From: Gammaproteobacteria bacterium
GTDB taxonomy: Bacteria > Pseudomonadota > Gammaproteobacteria > Arenicellales > Poriferihabitantaceae
Direction: 5' to 3'
Length of the DNA stretch: 57,935 bases
Assembly: GCA_024644945.1 (NCBI GenBank)
Contig: JAHEGU010000017.1
Span: 1 to 57,935, forward strand
The notes below the pieces were generated by a model, which had not been told where the DNA came from, made no database searches, and was given only the letters and a program-made list of their open reading frames with translations. Positions 25,998-35,428 of this stretch are shown here, in pieces (within the stretch, counting starts at the first letter, position 1; each line of letters starts with the position of its first letter). The translations under genes and the position numbers were made by a program.

Positions 25998-26233
25998 TTT
26001 GAATCTCCATTTCAGATTTGTTTCCTTACGGGTACATTACAACTTTGTCTACATATTATTAACACTTGCCGTAAGGTACCAGTTCCTAATTCGAATCCGT
26101 CAAACAGACTCGAAACCTGACTTTATCCAATCGACTGATCGACCACTGTGATAATTGTCACAATTTTTAAGGATTTTGTTAACAAGTTTGATTAAGCGAA
26201 ATTGAAAGCAAAGCCTTTCAAATTGTAAAGTTC

Positions 26234-27307
26234 TCAGGGCAGATGTGGTCTTGCCAAATATTCAAGGGAGGACATTTCCTGGAATCTGCTCACCGTACGT
26301 CTAAATGGGTGCGAAAGACTTTTCCCTGTATACAGTGATTCAGCGTCAGTTGCGGCCGAGACAATTAAATTAACTCCTCTATCATAGAGTTCATCCACCA
26401 ATTCGATCAGGCGCCTCGATGCATCTTTTCGAAAATCATCCAGCACGGGGATGTTTGCTAGAATAAGTGTGTGGAAACGTTTTGATAGCTCAATATAATC
26501 CATCTTGGATCTGTGCCCTTCGCACAAAGTTTCAAACTCGAACCAAATCACACCAGATCCTGTAGCGACCACTGGAACTTGCCGGCCGTTAATCTCGATA
26601 CTGGTTTTACTGTCTTCATGGTGGCCGGCCAGCTGCAGAAAGCAATCAGTTAAAGCCTGTTGACTCTCGTGATTGAGTGGTGAGTGGTAAATTGAGTCAT
26701 CTTGCAGGTAGGCCATTCTATAGTCATTGCCGCTATCCACACGAATTTCTTGCGTATGACTTTGCAGTAGCTCAATCGCGGGCAGAAATCGATCCCGCTG
26801 TAAACCATCTTTATACAGATTAATCTGTGGAATATTTGAAGTTGTGACGAGCGTTATGCCATCATCGAACAACGCATCAAGCAGGCCGTATAAAATCATC
26901 GCGTCGGTGATATCCGAGACTGCGAATTCGTCCAGACATAGAACACGATGTTTACGCGCCAGATCACTGGCAATTAACCTCAACGGATTTTGTTGGTCGT
27001 GCACCTTGCTTTTGGTGTCATGTACAGACTGCATGAAACGGTGAAAGTGGACTCTTCGTGCAGCCCCTTCTGGTAACGCACTATAGAATATATCCATAAG
27101 AAGGGTCTTGCCGGTGCCCACTCCGCCCCATAAATATATTCCACGGGGCACTGGCATCCGGCGAAGTTTTTCAAACCAGCTTCGGTTAAGGGATTCCAGT
27201 ATCTGCCTGTGGAGACGATCAAAGTGCTCAAGTGCAGTCCTTTGAGATAGGTCTTCCTGGATTTCCTCAGCGTCAATTTCTGCTTGATATAGCGAGGAAG
27301 GAGTCAT
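26234..27307 (-). CDS. zapE: Cell division protein ZapE (AFG1-like ATPase)
   Basis: ZapE is a cytoplasmic AAA-type ATPase that affects Z-ring stability in division and interacts with FtsZ. The 357 residues contain Walker A GGVGTGKT, the Walker B strand LCLDEFAVSD, and the Arg-rich VHFHRFM motif of the AFG1 family. The C-terminal region ends with a conserved GVNLIVSA block. It overlaps the upstream nucleotidase gene by four bases (ATGA), so both come from one transcript. Confidence 0.94.
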   Translation of the reverse strand: MTPSSLYQAEIDAEEIQEDLSQRTALEHFDRLHRQILESLNRSWFEKLRRMPVPRGIYLWGGVGTGKTLLMDIFYSALPEGAARRVHFHRFMQSVHDTKSKVHDQQNPLRLIASDLARKHRVLCLDEFAVSDITDAMILYGLLDALFDDGITLVTTSNIPQINLYKDGLQRDRFLPAIELLQSHTQEIRVDSGNDYRMAYLQDDSIYHSPLNHESQQALTDCFLQLAGHHEDSKTSIEINGRQVPVVATGSGVIWFEFETLCEGHRSKMDYIELSKRFHTLILANIPVLDDFRKDASRRLIELVDELYDRGVNLIVSAATDAESLYTGKSLSHPFRRTVSRFQEMSSLEYLARPHLP

Positions 27308-28005
27308 AAAAGTTTACCCGGCATGATCTGATTAAAATGCTCAATGGGGTAGAAGCCGTTGCCGCCCTGTGCTGGTTGTTGCAAATCCGGTTGGTGAATC
27401 GTCATTAAGTTTTCGATACCAAACTTCTGCGCCGCTGACAGCACCCCGGCATGGTCGTCAATCAATAGACTGCGGCTAGGCTCGAATGCAATATTTTCAT
27501 GGAGCCTTTGCCAGAATTCAGCGGTTTCCTTGGGTGCGTCGAGCTGGTGAGAAGTAATGACATGATGGAAGTAGTGATCGAATCTGACCTGTGAGAACTT
27601 TATTGAGAGCGTGTCCGGATGAGCATTGGTAGTCAGTATTAAGCATTTCTTGTGTTGGCGCATTACTTCGAGAAACTCAAGGGCGCCCGGCCGAGGTTGG
27701 ATAAGGTGCGCCATTTCATTTTCAAGCGCAACAATGTCTAGCTTTAGATAGTCAGACCAATAATGAATGCTGTACCAGTTTAGGGTGCCCTTTATTGCCA
27801 GCATGTGCGGGTAGATAAGATCAGATGCCTGCTTAAAGTTGATCCTGTTAGCCTCCGCATAGCGAGTGGGCACATGAATCTTCCAGAAATAATTATCGAA
27901 ATTTAGATCCAGCAAGGTGCCATCCATATCAAGCAGCACAGTATCCACTGCATCCCAATTCGATATAGGGGACAGCGGAGATGATTCCATTGCGAACTGA
28001 GTCAT
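27304..28005 (-). CDS. yrfG: GMP/IMP nucleotidase YrfG (HAD family)
   Basis: The HAD phosphatase motif I, LLDMDGTLLDLNFDNYFW, is nearly that of E. coli YrfG, which hydrolyses GMP and IMP. Motif II (LTTNAH) and motif III/IV (LLIDDHAGVL) follow. The start at 28005 (MTQFAMES) gives 233 residues, close to the family length; an upstream ATG at 28056 is possible but gives an atypical leader. It is divergent from nudE, with the two starts within 54 bases, and runs into zapE. Confidence 0.9.
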   Translation of the reverse strand: MTQFAMESSPLSPISNWDAVDTVLLDMDGTLLDLNFDNYFWKIHVPTRYAEANRINFKQASDLIYPHMLAIKGTLNWYSIHYWSDYLKLDIVALENEMAHLIQPRPGALEFLEVMRQHKKCLILTTNAHPDTLSIKFSQVRFDHYFHHVITSHQLDAPKETAEFWQRLHENIAFEPSRSLLIDDHAGVLSAAQKFGIENLMTIHQPDLQQPAQGGNGFYPIEHFNQIMPGKLL

Positions 28006-28058
28006 TGTCGGGATATGTTCTAAGTTAAAATAAGCCAGACCCTTCAATCCGGCCATTC

Positions 28059-28604
28059 ATGTCAAAGCCAAGGATTTTATCAACTTCGGTACTAGCGAAG
28101 TCACGCCTGTTTCGAATTGAAGCCCTTGAAATGGGCTTTAGTAACGGAAAAAGCGCAACTTTTGAATGTTTGCGCGGTGAAGGTGGTGGCGTAGTTATGG
28201 TCGCCGCGGTAAATGAAAACAACCAGCTAATTATGGTCAGGGAGTATGCGGCCTGTGTGGATAAATACGAACTTGGTTTCGTGAAGGGAAAGATCGATCC
28301 GGGAGAAACGCCCCTTGAGACCGCAGATCGCGAACTCAAGGAAGAAATTGGCTACGGCGCGGGCCAGCTGGAACAGCTCAAAAAGGTTTATACAAGTCCC
28401 GGGTACAATGATTTTACGACCTATCTTTATTGGGCCACGGTTTTACACCGCGAATCCGCGGAGGGGGATGAAATCGAGCCCCTGGAGCAGATTTTCTGGC
28501 CGATCGAGAATATAGCGGCATTGTTTCAGCATCCTGAGGTGAATGATGTCAGAGTATTGTTTTTGCTTACCATGCTTGAGAAAAAATACACAGCGAATGG
28601 CTGA
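28059..28604 (+). CDS. nudE: ADP compounds hydrolase NudE
   Basis: NudE is a Nudix hydrolase acting on ADP-ribose, NADH and Ap3A-type substrates. The 181 residues include the Nudix box GKIDPGETPLETADRELKEE followed by IG, with all conserved Glu residues for Mg2+. The N-terminal half is the usual ADP-ribose-type sheet (VVMVAAVNENNQLIMVREY). It sits in the order yrfG/nudE/cysQ that is common in gammaproteobacteria. A short gap (33 bases) separates it from cysQ. Confidence 0.94.
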   Translation: MSKPRILSTSVLAKSRLFRIEALEMGFSNGKSATFECLRGEGGGVVMVAAVNENNQLIMVREYAACVDKYELGFVKGKIDPGETPLETADRELKEEIGYGAGQLEQLKKVYTSPGYNDFTTYLYWATVLHRESAEGDEIEPLEQIFWPIENIAALFQHPEVNDVRVLFLLTMLEKKYTANG

Positions 28605-28637
28605 AAAGAGAGACGAACAAATGAAAGAGGTGAGGGG

Positions 28638-29456
28638 GTGACAGAGTTGCTTGGAAAAGTAGTAGAGGTGGCCGTTGCTGCAGGCAGGGAAATTCTAGAA
28701 ATTTACGATCACAGCGATTTTAGTGTTGAGGTCAAGGGTGACGGCTCGCCGCTGACTCAGGCTGATCGACGGGCACACAAGCTCATTGTTGCAAGGCTTG
28801 CGAAGTTGACCCCCGATATCCCGGTCCTGTCTGAAGAGTCGCCGCAGGGTGTATTCGAGGCCCGAAGAAGCTGGAACACAATGTGGCTGGTAGACCCTCT
28901 TGATGGCACCAAAGAGTTCGTTAAGCGAAACGGAGAGTTCACGGTAAATATTGCGCTTCTCAAAGACGGCAAACCGGTCCTGGGAGTCGTGCATACACCA
29001 GTTAAAAACATAAACCATTTCGCTGAAACTGGAAACGGTGCGTACCGTTCTGAAGCGGCTCATGTTTCAAAAAGGATAGCGGTTCGTAAACTGGATCCTG
29101 AACACGCAGTGATGGTTGCCAGTCGCTCCCATGCCGGCCCGGCAGTGGAAGCCTACAGGGATAACCTGGCTCAACAGGTGCAAAAGCTGGATCTCGCCAG
29201 CATGGGCAGTTCGCTGAAGTTATGCCTGGTTGCAGAAGGACAGGCAGATATCTACCCGCGCCTTGGGCCAACATCTGAATGGGATACCGCAGCAGCGCAT
29301 TGCGTTGTAGAAGCAGCGGGTGGCAGTGTTACCAGAATTGATGGCACTGCGCTTAGTTACAATAAGGAAAACATACTCAATCCGTGGTTTTTGGTAGGAG
29401 GCGATCCAGATTTTGACTGGACCATTCCAGCAAGAGGCATCATAGAAAATAATTAA
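28638..29456 (+). CDS. cysQ: 3'(2'),5'-bisphosphate nucleotidase CysQ
   Basis: CysQ removes 3'-phosphoadenosine 5'-phosphate produced in sulfate assimilation, protecting PAP-sensitive enzymes. The inositol-monophosphatase fold is clear: SEESPQGVFE, then the metal motif WLVDPLDGTKEFVKRNGEFT, and EWDTAAAHCVVEAAGG in the C-terminal half. The start is a GTG at 28638 preceded by a GAGG-rich site. The length of 272 is typical. It is co-directional with nudE. Confidence 0.94.
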   Translation: MTELLGKVVEVAVAAGREILEIYDHSDFSVEVKGDGSPLTQADRRAHKLIVARLAKLTPDIPVLSEESPQGVFEARRSWNTMWLVDPLDGTKEFVKRNGEFTVNIALLKDGKPVLGVVHTPVKNINHFAETGNGAYRSEAAHVSKRIAVRKLDPEHAVMVASRSHAGPAVEAYRDNLAQQVQKLDLASMGSSLKLCLVAEGQADIYPRLGPTSEWDTAAAHCVVEAAGGSVTRIDGTALSYNKENILNPWFLVGGDPDFDWTIPARGIIENN

Positions 29457-29617
29457 AAGTAAATATATCAATAACTTAATCGATATAAAGGGGCGGTATT
29501 CAGGATTAAGTTTCGCTTGAAATTCTCCCCGAAAAGTGGTGGTTGACCAAAAAGGCCACAACGAGTAGTCTGGCGCCCCGCAGAATGACCGCCAACTGAA
29601 TAGAGAAATAACTGACC

Positions 29618-30874
29618 ATGCGTATCGCACTGATCGGCGCACCCGGATCGGGTAAGGGAACCCAGTCAAAACTAATTGCAGAACGCTACCGTGTTCCGCA
29701 CATCTCAACCGGTGAGCTGTTGCGAAACGCCGCGGAATCGGATACCAATTTTCCAGTCGAGGAAAAAGAGGCCTTTGAAACTGGCAGGTTGGTATCTGAT
29801 GAAATAGTGCGCACACTCCTGGAGGAACGTTTACGTCACAAAGATACTAAAAGAGGCTTTGTGATCGATGGTTATCCGCGTAATATTCCACAAGCTCAGT
29901 CATTGGATAATTTGCTCGGAATGCTCGGTCGTGCACTGCAAATCGCGGTGTATAACGAAGTATCCGATGAAGTTCTTGTCAAAAGAAATACCGGCCGTTT
30001 GATCTGCAGTACCTGCGGAGCAATTTTTAATCGTTTCTATTCCCCACCGACTAAGAAAGGGGTGTGTAACAACTGTGGCGGGACTACATTAGAAACCCGG
30101 AGGGAAGACGATGCCAAAACCGTTGCGACCAGGGTTGACAGCTACAAAGAATTTATTATTCCGTTGATTACCTACTACCGGGCTCAGCATAAGCTGCGTA
30201 CGGTCTCTGCTATGGGAACTGTGGAGGAGATCCACGAGAAAATTTGCGCGATCGTTGATCTGGAGATCAGGCCGCTTGAAATTGATGCGATAGTCATGGC
30301 AACAGACTCGCAAGATGAGGAGATCAATACGGTAATAGCTGGAGGTCAGATCAGCCGTGTCGCGCCAAGCCCAGAATCTACTTCACGTAAAGCGGCGCTA
30401 AGAAAGAAAGCTAAAGCAACACTGCTGGCCAAGAAAGTCGCCGCAAAAAAGGCGGCTAGGGAGATCGGCAAGAAGAAGGCGCCGGCGAAGAAGAAATCGA
30501 GTAAGAAAGTCGCCGCCAAAACGGCCGTGGCGAAGAAGAAAACCAGTAAGAAGGTGGCCGCCAAGACCGCGCCGGCAAAGAAGAAAACCAGTAAGAAGGT
30601 AGCGGCCAAAACGGCCGTGGCGAAGAAGACCAGTAAGAAGGTAGCGGCTAAGAAGACGCCGGCGAAGAAGACCAGTAAGAAGGTAGCGGCTAAGAAAGCG
30701 CCGGCGAAGAAGAAGACCAGTAAGAAGGTGGCGGCTAAGAAAGCGCCGGCGAAGAAGAAAACCAGCAAGAAGCTAGCGGCTAAGAAAGCGCCGGCGAAGA
30801 AGAAAACCAGCAAGAAGCTAGCGGCTAAGAAGACGCCGGTGAAGAAGAAAACCAGCGCAAAGAAGAAGACGTAG
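29618..30874 (+). CDS. adk: Adenylate kinase with long Lys/Ala-rich (histone H1-like) tail
   Basis: The N-terminal ~215 residues are an ordinary long-form adenylate kinase that converts ATP and AMP to ADP. They have the P-loop GAPGSGKGTQ, ISTGELLR, RGFVIDGYPRN, and a zinc-type LID (C-x2-C and C-x2-C near residues 130-153). After a short linker, residues ~257-418 are almost only Lys, Ala, Pro, Ser and Thr. From codon 288 they form eight 14-15-residue repeats of the APAKKKTSKKVAAKK type. Adenylate kinases usually stop at 215-220 residues. The tail resembles eukaryote-type H1-like and AlgP-like bacterial DNA-binding tails. The ATG is clear, and the frame is intact to the TAG at 30874. A DNA- or RNA-binding role for the tail is inferred. 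Confidence 0.95.
   Translation: MRIALIGAPGSGKGTQSKLIAERYRVPHISTGELLRNAAESDTNFPVEEKEAFETGRLVSDEIVRTLLEERLRHKDTKRGFVIDGYPRNIPQAQSLDNLLGMLGRALQIAVYNEVSDEVLVKRNTGRLICSTCGAIFNRFYSPPTKKGVCNNCGGTTLETRREDDAKTVATRVDSYKEFIIPLITYYRAQHKLRTVSAMGTVEEIHEKICAIVDLEIRPLEIDAIVMATDSQDEEINTVIAGGQISRVAPSPESTSRKAALRKKAKATLLAKKVAAKKAAREIGKKKAPAKKKSSKKVAAKTAVAKKKTSKKVAAKTAPAKKKTSKKVAAKTAVAKKTSKKVAAKKTPAKKTSKKVAAKKAPAKKKTSKKVAAKKAPAKKKTSKKLAAKKAPAKKKTSKKLAAKKTPVKKKTSAKKKT
30479..30871 (+). repeat. In-frame 42-45 bp tandem repeats encoding the adenylate kinase tail
   Basis: Eight units of 42 or 45 bases plus a partial ninth follow one another without gaps. Each encodes a variant of APAKKKTSKKVAAKK; units 4 and 5 lack one Lys codon (42 bases). 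Differences are concentrated at a few positions (AVAK/APAK/TPAK, VAAKT/VAAKK/LAAKK). Neighbouring units share base substitutions, which points to recent unequal exchange or slippage. All unit lengths are multiples of three, so the frame is preserved. Confidence 0.9.
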
Positions 30875-30878
30875 GTGA

Positions 30879-31910
<1,032 letters not shown>

Positions 31911-32034
31911 ATTCCCCCAAGAACCGGCGTGTTGTTGCTGAGCCGATTCGAACAAAACTCTCGCCAGGGCTATCGGGCATCCCGGAACGATCTAACCGGG
32001 GTAGAATACCGCCAGACAACTATTGATATGAGCA

Positions 32035-32400
32035 ATGAGTGATCACACGCCCACTGAAATTAATTTAAACCGCAAGACACGCAGTTTGAAAGTCACCTTT
32101 GATGATGGAGAGACTTTTGATATGAGCTGTGAATATCTGCGTGTACATTCACCTTCCGCTGAGGTGCAGGGACATGGCCCGGGGCAGGAAGTGCTTCAGC
32201 TCAATAAAGAAAACGTAAACATCGACGACATTGAAGCGGTAGGTAATTACGCAATAAAGCCTAGTTTTAACGATGGTCACGATACCGGCATATATTCCTG
32301 GGATACGTTATACATACTCGGAAAAAATCAGCAGGAAAACTGGGCTAGATATCTTGACAAGCTGAAACAGGCCGGGCATCAACGTAAGTTGGATGCCTGA
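32035..32400 (+). CDS. DUF971 protein (gamma-butyrobetaine hydroxylase-like N-terminal domain)
   Basis: The 121-residue protein is a stand-alone copy of the small domain found at the N-terminus of gamma-butyrobetaine hydroxylase. It has an EINLNRKTRSLKVTFDDG strand pair, CEYLRVHSPSAE, and YAIKPSFNDGHDTGIYSWDTL. Family members carry no catalytic residue that I can identify and are often next to ubiE, as here. Its role is unknown; a link to ubiquinone or iron biology is only suggested by neighbourhood. Confidence 0.88.
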   Translation: MSDHTPTEINLNRKTRSLKVTFDDGETFDMSCEYLRVHSPSAEVQGHGPGQEVLQLNKENVNIDDIEAVGNYAIKPSFNDGHDTGIYSWDTLYILGKNQQENWARYLDKLKQAGHQRKLDA

Positions 32401-32415
32401 CATGAGTGTCAATCA

Positions 32416-33165
32416 ATGAACGATCCATTGAGGACCCACTTTGGGTTCAGAGACGTTGATATAGATGCTAAGACCACATTAGTGGGGCAAGTTTTCCGTT
32501 CAGTGGCAAGCCGCTATGACTTGATGAATGACCTGATGTCATTTGGAGCCCATCGACTATGGAAGCGTTTTGCAGCGGGACAAAGTGGGTTGCGGCCGGG
32601 AGACAGCGTACTTGACGTGGCTGGAGGGAGCGGTGATATGAGCAGATTGTTTGCTCAACAGGTTGGCAGCAAGGGTACGGTGCTGTTGACTGATATTAAT
32701 CAGGCGATGTTGAACCAGGGAAGAGACAAGTTGATCAATGCTGGAGTAGTCGGCAAAGTCGATTATGCGCTGGTCGATGCAGAAAACCTGTGTTTTGCCG
32801 ATGAGCAGTTCAACTGCGTATCGATATCTTTCGGACTGCGCAATGTCACCCGAAAAGAAAACGCGCTGACTTCAATGTATCGGGTATTAAAACCAGGGGG
32901 AAGGGTGCTGATTCTTGAGTTTTCTAAACCTATAATTCCGCTGCTAGAGAAGGCGTATGATACTTATTCTTTCAACGCAATTCCGAAAATTGGAAAATTT
33001 GTAACCGGTGATGAGGCCAGTTACAAATATCTGGTCGAGTCTATACGGAAACATCCAGACCAGGAAACATTAAAGCAAATGATCTATAGTGCCGGATTTG
33101 ATCATGTCAATGTGCATAATTTGAGCGGTGGAATTGTTGCCTTGCATATCGGCTATCGATTCTGA
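32416..33165 (+). CDS. ubiE: Ubiquinone/menaquinone C-methyltransferase UbiE
   Basis: UbiE methylates the ring of ubiquinone (and menaquinone) precursors with SAM. The 249 residues have [15 protein letters not shown] (SAM motif I), the family block [20 protein letters not shown], and [17 protein letters not shown]. The end [15 protein letters not shown] is typical. It overlaps ubiJ by one base (TGATG) and begins the ubiE-ubiJ-ubiB cluster for ubiquinone synthesis seen in gammaproteobacteria. Confidence 0.97.
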   Translation: MNDPLRTHFGFRDVDIDAKTTLVGQVFRSVASRYDLMNDLMSFGAHRLWKRFAAGQSGLRPGDSVLDVAGGSGDMSRLFAQQVGSKGTVLLTDINQAMLNQGRDKLINAGVVGKVDYALVDAENLCFADEQFNCVSISFGLRNVTRKENALTSMYRVLKPGGRVLILEFSKPIIPLLEKAYDTYSFNAIPKIGKFVTGDEASYKYLVESIRKHPDQETLKQMIYSAGFDHVNVHNLSGGIVALHIGYRF

Positions 33166-33776
33166 TGATTCCCGCAGAATCATATTTGTTCGATATCCTG
33201 AATCGAGGGGTCAAAACCGTACTATCGGTAGATTCTGAAACTTCACGTGCGTTTGGGAAGCTCAATGGGAAGATATATTGCATTGAGTTAACATTGCCTC
33301 CTGTTACGTTATACATGGTAGCAGAACCAGAAGGTTTCTCCTTAGCACCGCAGACGGAAGGGGAACCCGATGTAACTCTAACAGGTTCCATATTTGCCTT
33401 CGCTAGTCTGAGTGGTAAGGGTCCTGCCAGCGGCGTCCTGGCTGACGGACAGGTTACGATGCAAGGCGATGCTGAAGCTGGTCAGGCGCTGCAGAAGATT
33501 CTGGCCCAATTTGATTTCGATTGGGAGGAACTGATTGCACGGTTGATTGGTGACACTCCGGCCAGAAAAGTGGGAAACCTGATTCGCTCTACATTCGATT
33601 GGGCTGAACACTCGGCAAATTTATCCAGAGCTAATTTTGCGGACTATCTGACCGAGGAAAAACGCATTGTTGTAAACGAGGTTGCTTTGGAGCGGTTTGC
33701 AGCGAAAGTGGACCGGTTGCGAGCAGATACCGATCGGTTGGCCTTGAGAATCGCGCGTATCCAGCAGGATAACTAG
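33165..33776 (+). CDS. ubiJ: Ubiquinone biosynthesis accessory factor UbiJ
   Basis: UbiJ carries an SCP2 lipid-binding domain and with UbiK holds the Ubi enzyme complex on hydrophobic intermediates. The 203-residue protein has the SCP2 domain in its first half (YCIELTLPPVTLYMVAEPEG) and an amphipathic helical C-terminus ending in a heptad-like RLRADTDRLALRIARIQQ. It lies between ubiE and ubiB, the standard order, with a one-base overlap with ubiE and 13 bases before ubiB. Confidence 0.94.
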   Translation: MIPAESYLFDILNRGVKTVLSVDSETSRAFGKLNGKIYCIELTLPPVTLYMVAEPEGFSLAPQTEGEPDVTLTGSIFAFASLSGKGPASGVLADGQVTMQGDAEAGQALQKILAQFDFDWEELIARLIGDTPARKVGNLIRSTFDWAEHSANLSRANFADYLTEEKRIVVNEVALERFAAKVDRLRADTDRLALRIARIQQDN

Positions 33777-33789
33777 TACGGTAACCACT

Positions 33790-35421
33790 TTGGTCAAGAA
33801 TATATTCCATCTTTACCGCATCGCCAGAGTCCTGATTCGTCATAATCTGGATGAATTTGTAGTTGCTTTGAAGCTGGCCAGACCTTGGACCATGATGTTA
33901 AGCGCTATTCCACGAAAATGGCGCAGTCATTATGACGAACCACGAGGGGTCAGATTACGGGAAGCATTGCAGGAACTTGGGCCGGTGTTTGTCAAATTCG
34001 GCCAGATGCTCTCTACCCGACCAGACCTGATTCCCGAGGATATCCACGCAGAGTTGACGAAACTGCAGGATGAGGTGCCGCCGTTTCCAGGCAATGAAGC
34101 GCGTCAAATTATCGAGCAGGCTCTTGATCAGAAGCTTAGCGATACTTTTGCTGAGTTTGAGATCGAATCAACTGCTTCCGCTTCGGTTGCCCAGGTGCAC
34201 TTTGCAACCCTCATTGGTGGCAAAGAGGTCGTCGTTAAGGTGCTCAGACCTGGAGTTCAGGAGATTATCGAAAGGGATCTTGACCTGTTACACACCCTGG
34301 CTGAACTTGCTGACAAGTATTGGTCCGAAGCGCCTCGTTTGAAACCTCAGGAAATTGTCGAGGATTACGACAAAACTATTCACGACGAGCTTAACTTGAT
34401 GCGTGAAGCTGCCAACGCAAGCCAGCTCAGAGTGAATTTCCAGGACTCAGATCTGATTTATGTGCCAGAAGTGTACTGGGACTATTGTCGGCAAAACGTG
34501 ATGGTAATGGAGCGAATTTATGGTATCCCTGTTCGCGATGTAGAGAAAATCAAGGCTGCAGGGATCGACCTAAGGAAGCTGGCTCATGACGGGGTTGAGA
34601 TCTTTTTCACTCAAGCATTCCGAGATGGGTTCTTCCATGCTGACATGCATCCGGGTAATATTTTCGTTTCTGAAGAGGGCCAGTACCGAGCGGTGGACTT
34701 CGGTATTATGGGCACGCTCAGCGACGCGGATAAGCGTTACTTGGCAGAGAACCTGTTGGGATTTTTCAACCGTGATTATCGTGCGGTGGCAGACGCGCAT
34801 ATCAGGGCGGGCTGGGTACCTCCTGATACCGTTGCAGAAGATTTTGAAGGCGCAATTCGAACCGTCTGTGAACCGATTTTTGCCAAACCGATCAGCGAAA
34901 TTTCGTTTGGTACCCTTTTGATCGATCTATTTCGCATTGCCAGACGTTTCCAGATGCCGGTGCAGCCTCAACTCGTATTGCTGCAGAAAACTCTTCTTAA
35001 TATAGAGGGTCTGGGCCGGCAGTTATACGATGACCTGGATCTTTGGGAGACCGCCAAGCCTTTTCTCGAACGCTGGATGAGTGAGCAGATCGGTCCCCGT
35101 GCAGCGTTGAAAGCGATTCGAAGAGAGCTTCCCAATCTTGCAACACTGGCGCCGGAGATTCCCGGTCTTGCGCACCAGCTTCTGTATCGCCTCAAGAATG
35201 ACGAGCTTGTGATGCGAACCAGGAATGAGGAGGTTGCCCTGCTGAGAAAACAGCTGGAGCTATCCGCTAGCAAGAACAGACGACTGGTCGCGGGTATCGG
35301 TTTGATTGCTCTGGCGGCGGTACTTACCCCAGGCAACCATTTAGAATCAGCCCCGTTAATAAGCTGGCTTCTTGGTCTCGGCGGTGTGGTGATAATCGCG
35401 ATCAACTGGTTGCGTAAGTGA
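33790..35421 (+). CDS. ubiB: Ubiquinone biosynthesis protein UbiB (atypical kinase/ATPase)
   Basis: UbiB is a membrane-bound member of the ADCK/ABC1 family needed for ubiquinone synthesis. The 543 residues contain the KxGQ-type motif (VFVKFGQMLSTRPDL), the atypical nucleotide loop ASASVAQVH, the catalytic DMHPGNIFV and AVDFGIMGT. Two hydrophobic segments lie at the C-terminus and anchor it in the membrane. The start is taken as TTG at 33790, the only start before the conserved RVLIRHNLDEF region. Family length is normal. Confidence 0.95.
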   Translation: MVKNIFHLYRIARVLIRHNLDEFVVALKLARPWTMMLSAIPRKWRSHYDEPRGVRLREALQELGPVFVKFGQMLSTRPDLIPEDIHAELTKLQDEVPPFPGNEARQIIEQALDQKLSDTFAEFEIESTASASVAQVHFATLIGGKEVVVKVLRPGVQEIIERDLDLLHTLAELADKYWSEAPRLKPQEIVEDYDKTIHDELNLMREAANASQLRVNFQDSDLIYVPEVYWDYCRQNVMVMERIYGIPVRDVEKIKAAGIDLRKLAHDGVEIFFTQAFRDGFFHADMHPGNIFVSEEGQYRAVDFGIMGTLSDADKRYLAENLLGFFNRDYRAVADAHIRAGWVPPDTVAEDFEGAIRTVCEPIFAKPISEISFGTLLIDLFRIARRFQMPVQPQLVLLQKTLLNIEGLGRQLYDDLDLWETAKPFLERWMSEQIGPRAALKAIRRELPNLATLAPEIPGLAHQLLYRLKNDELVMRTRNEEVALLRKQLELSASKNRRLVAGIGLIALAAVLTPGNHLESAPLISWLLGLGGVVIIAINWLRK

Positions 35422-35428
35422 CCGTCTA

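Noticed and set aside
26024..26076. Inverted repeat CCTTACGG/CCGTAAGG in the comEA-like upstream region as an operator
   Set aside because: Arms are 8 bases with a 37-base spacer in an AT-rich region; too loose to support as a regulatory site.
30346..30813. Long minus-strand ORF rich in Phe, Ala and Leu opposite the adenylate kinase tail
   Set aside because: It is the antisense of the Lys/Ala-rich repeats; the low-complexity codons create an open frame. No ribosome site or independent evidence.
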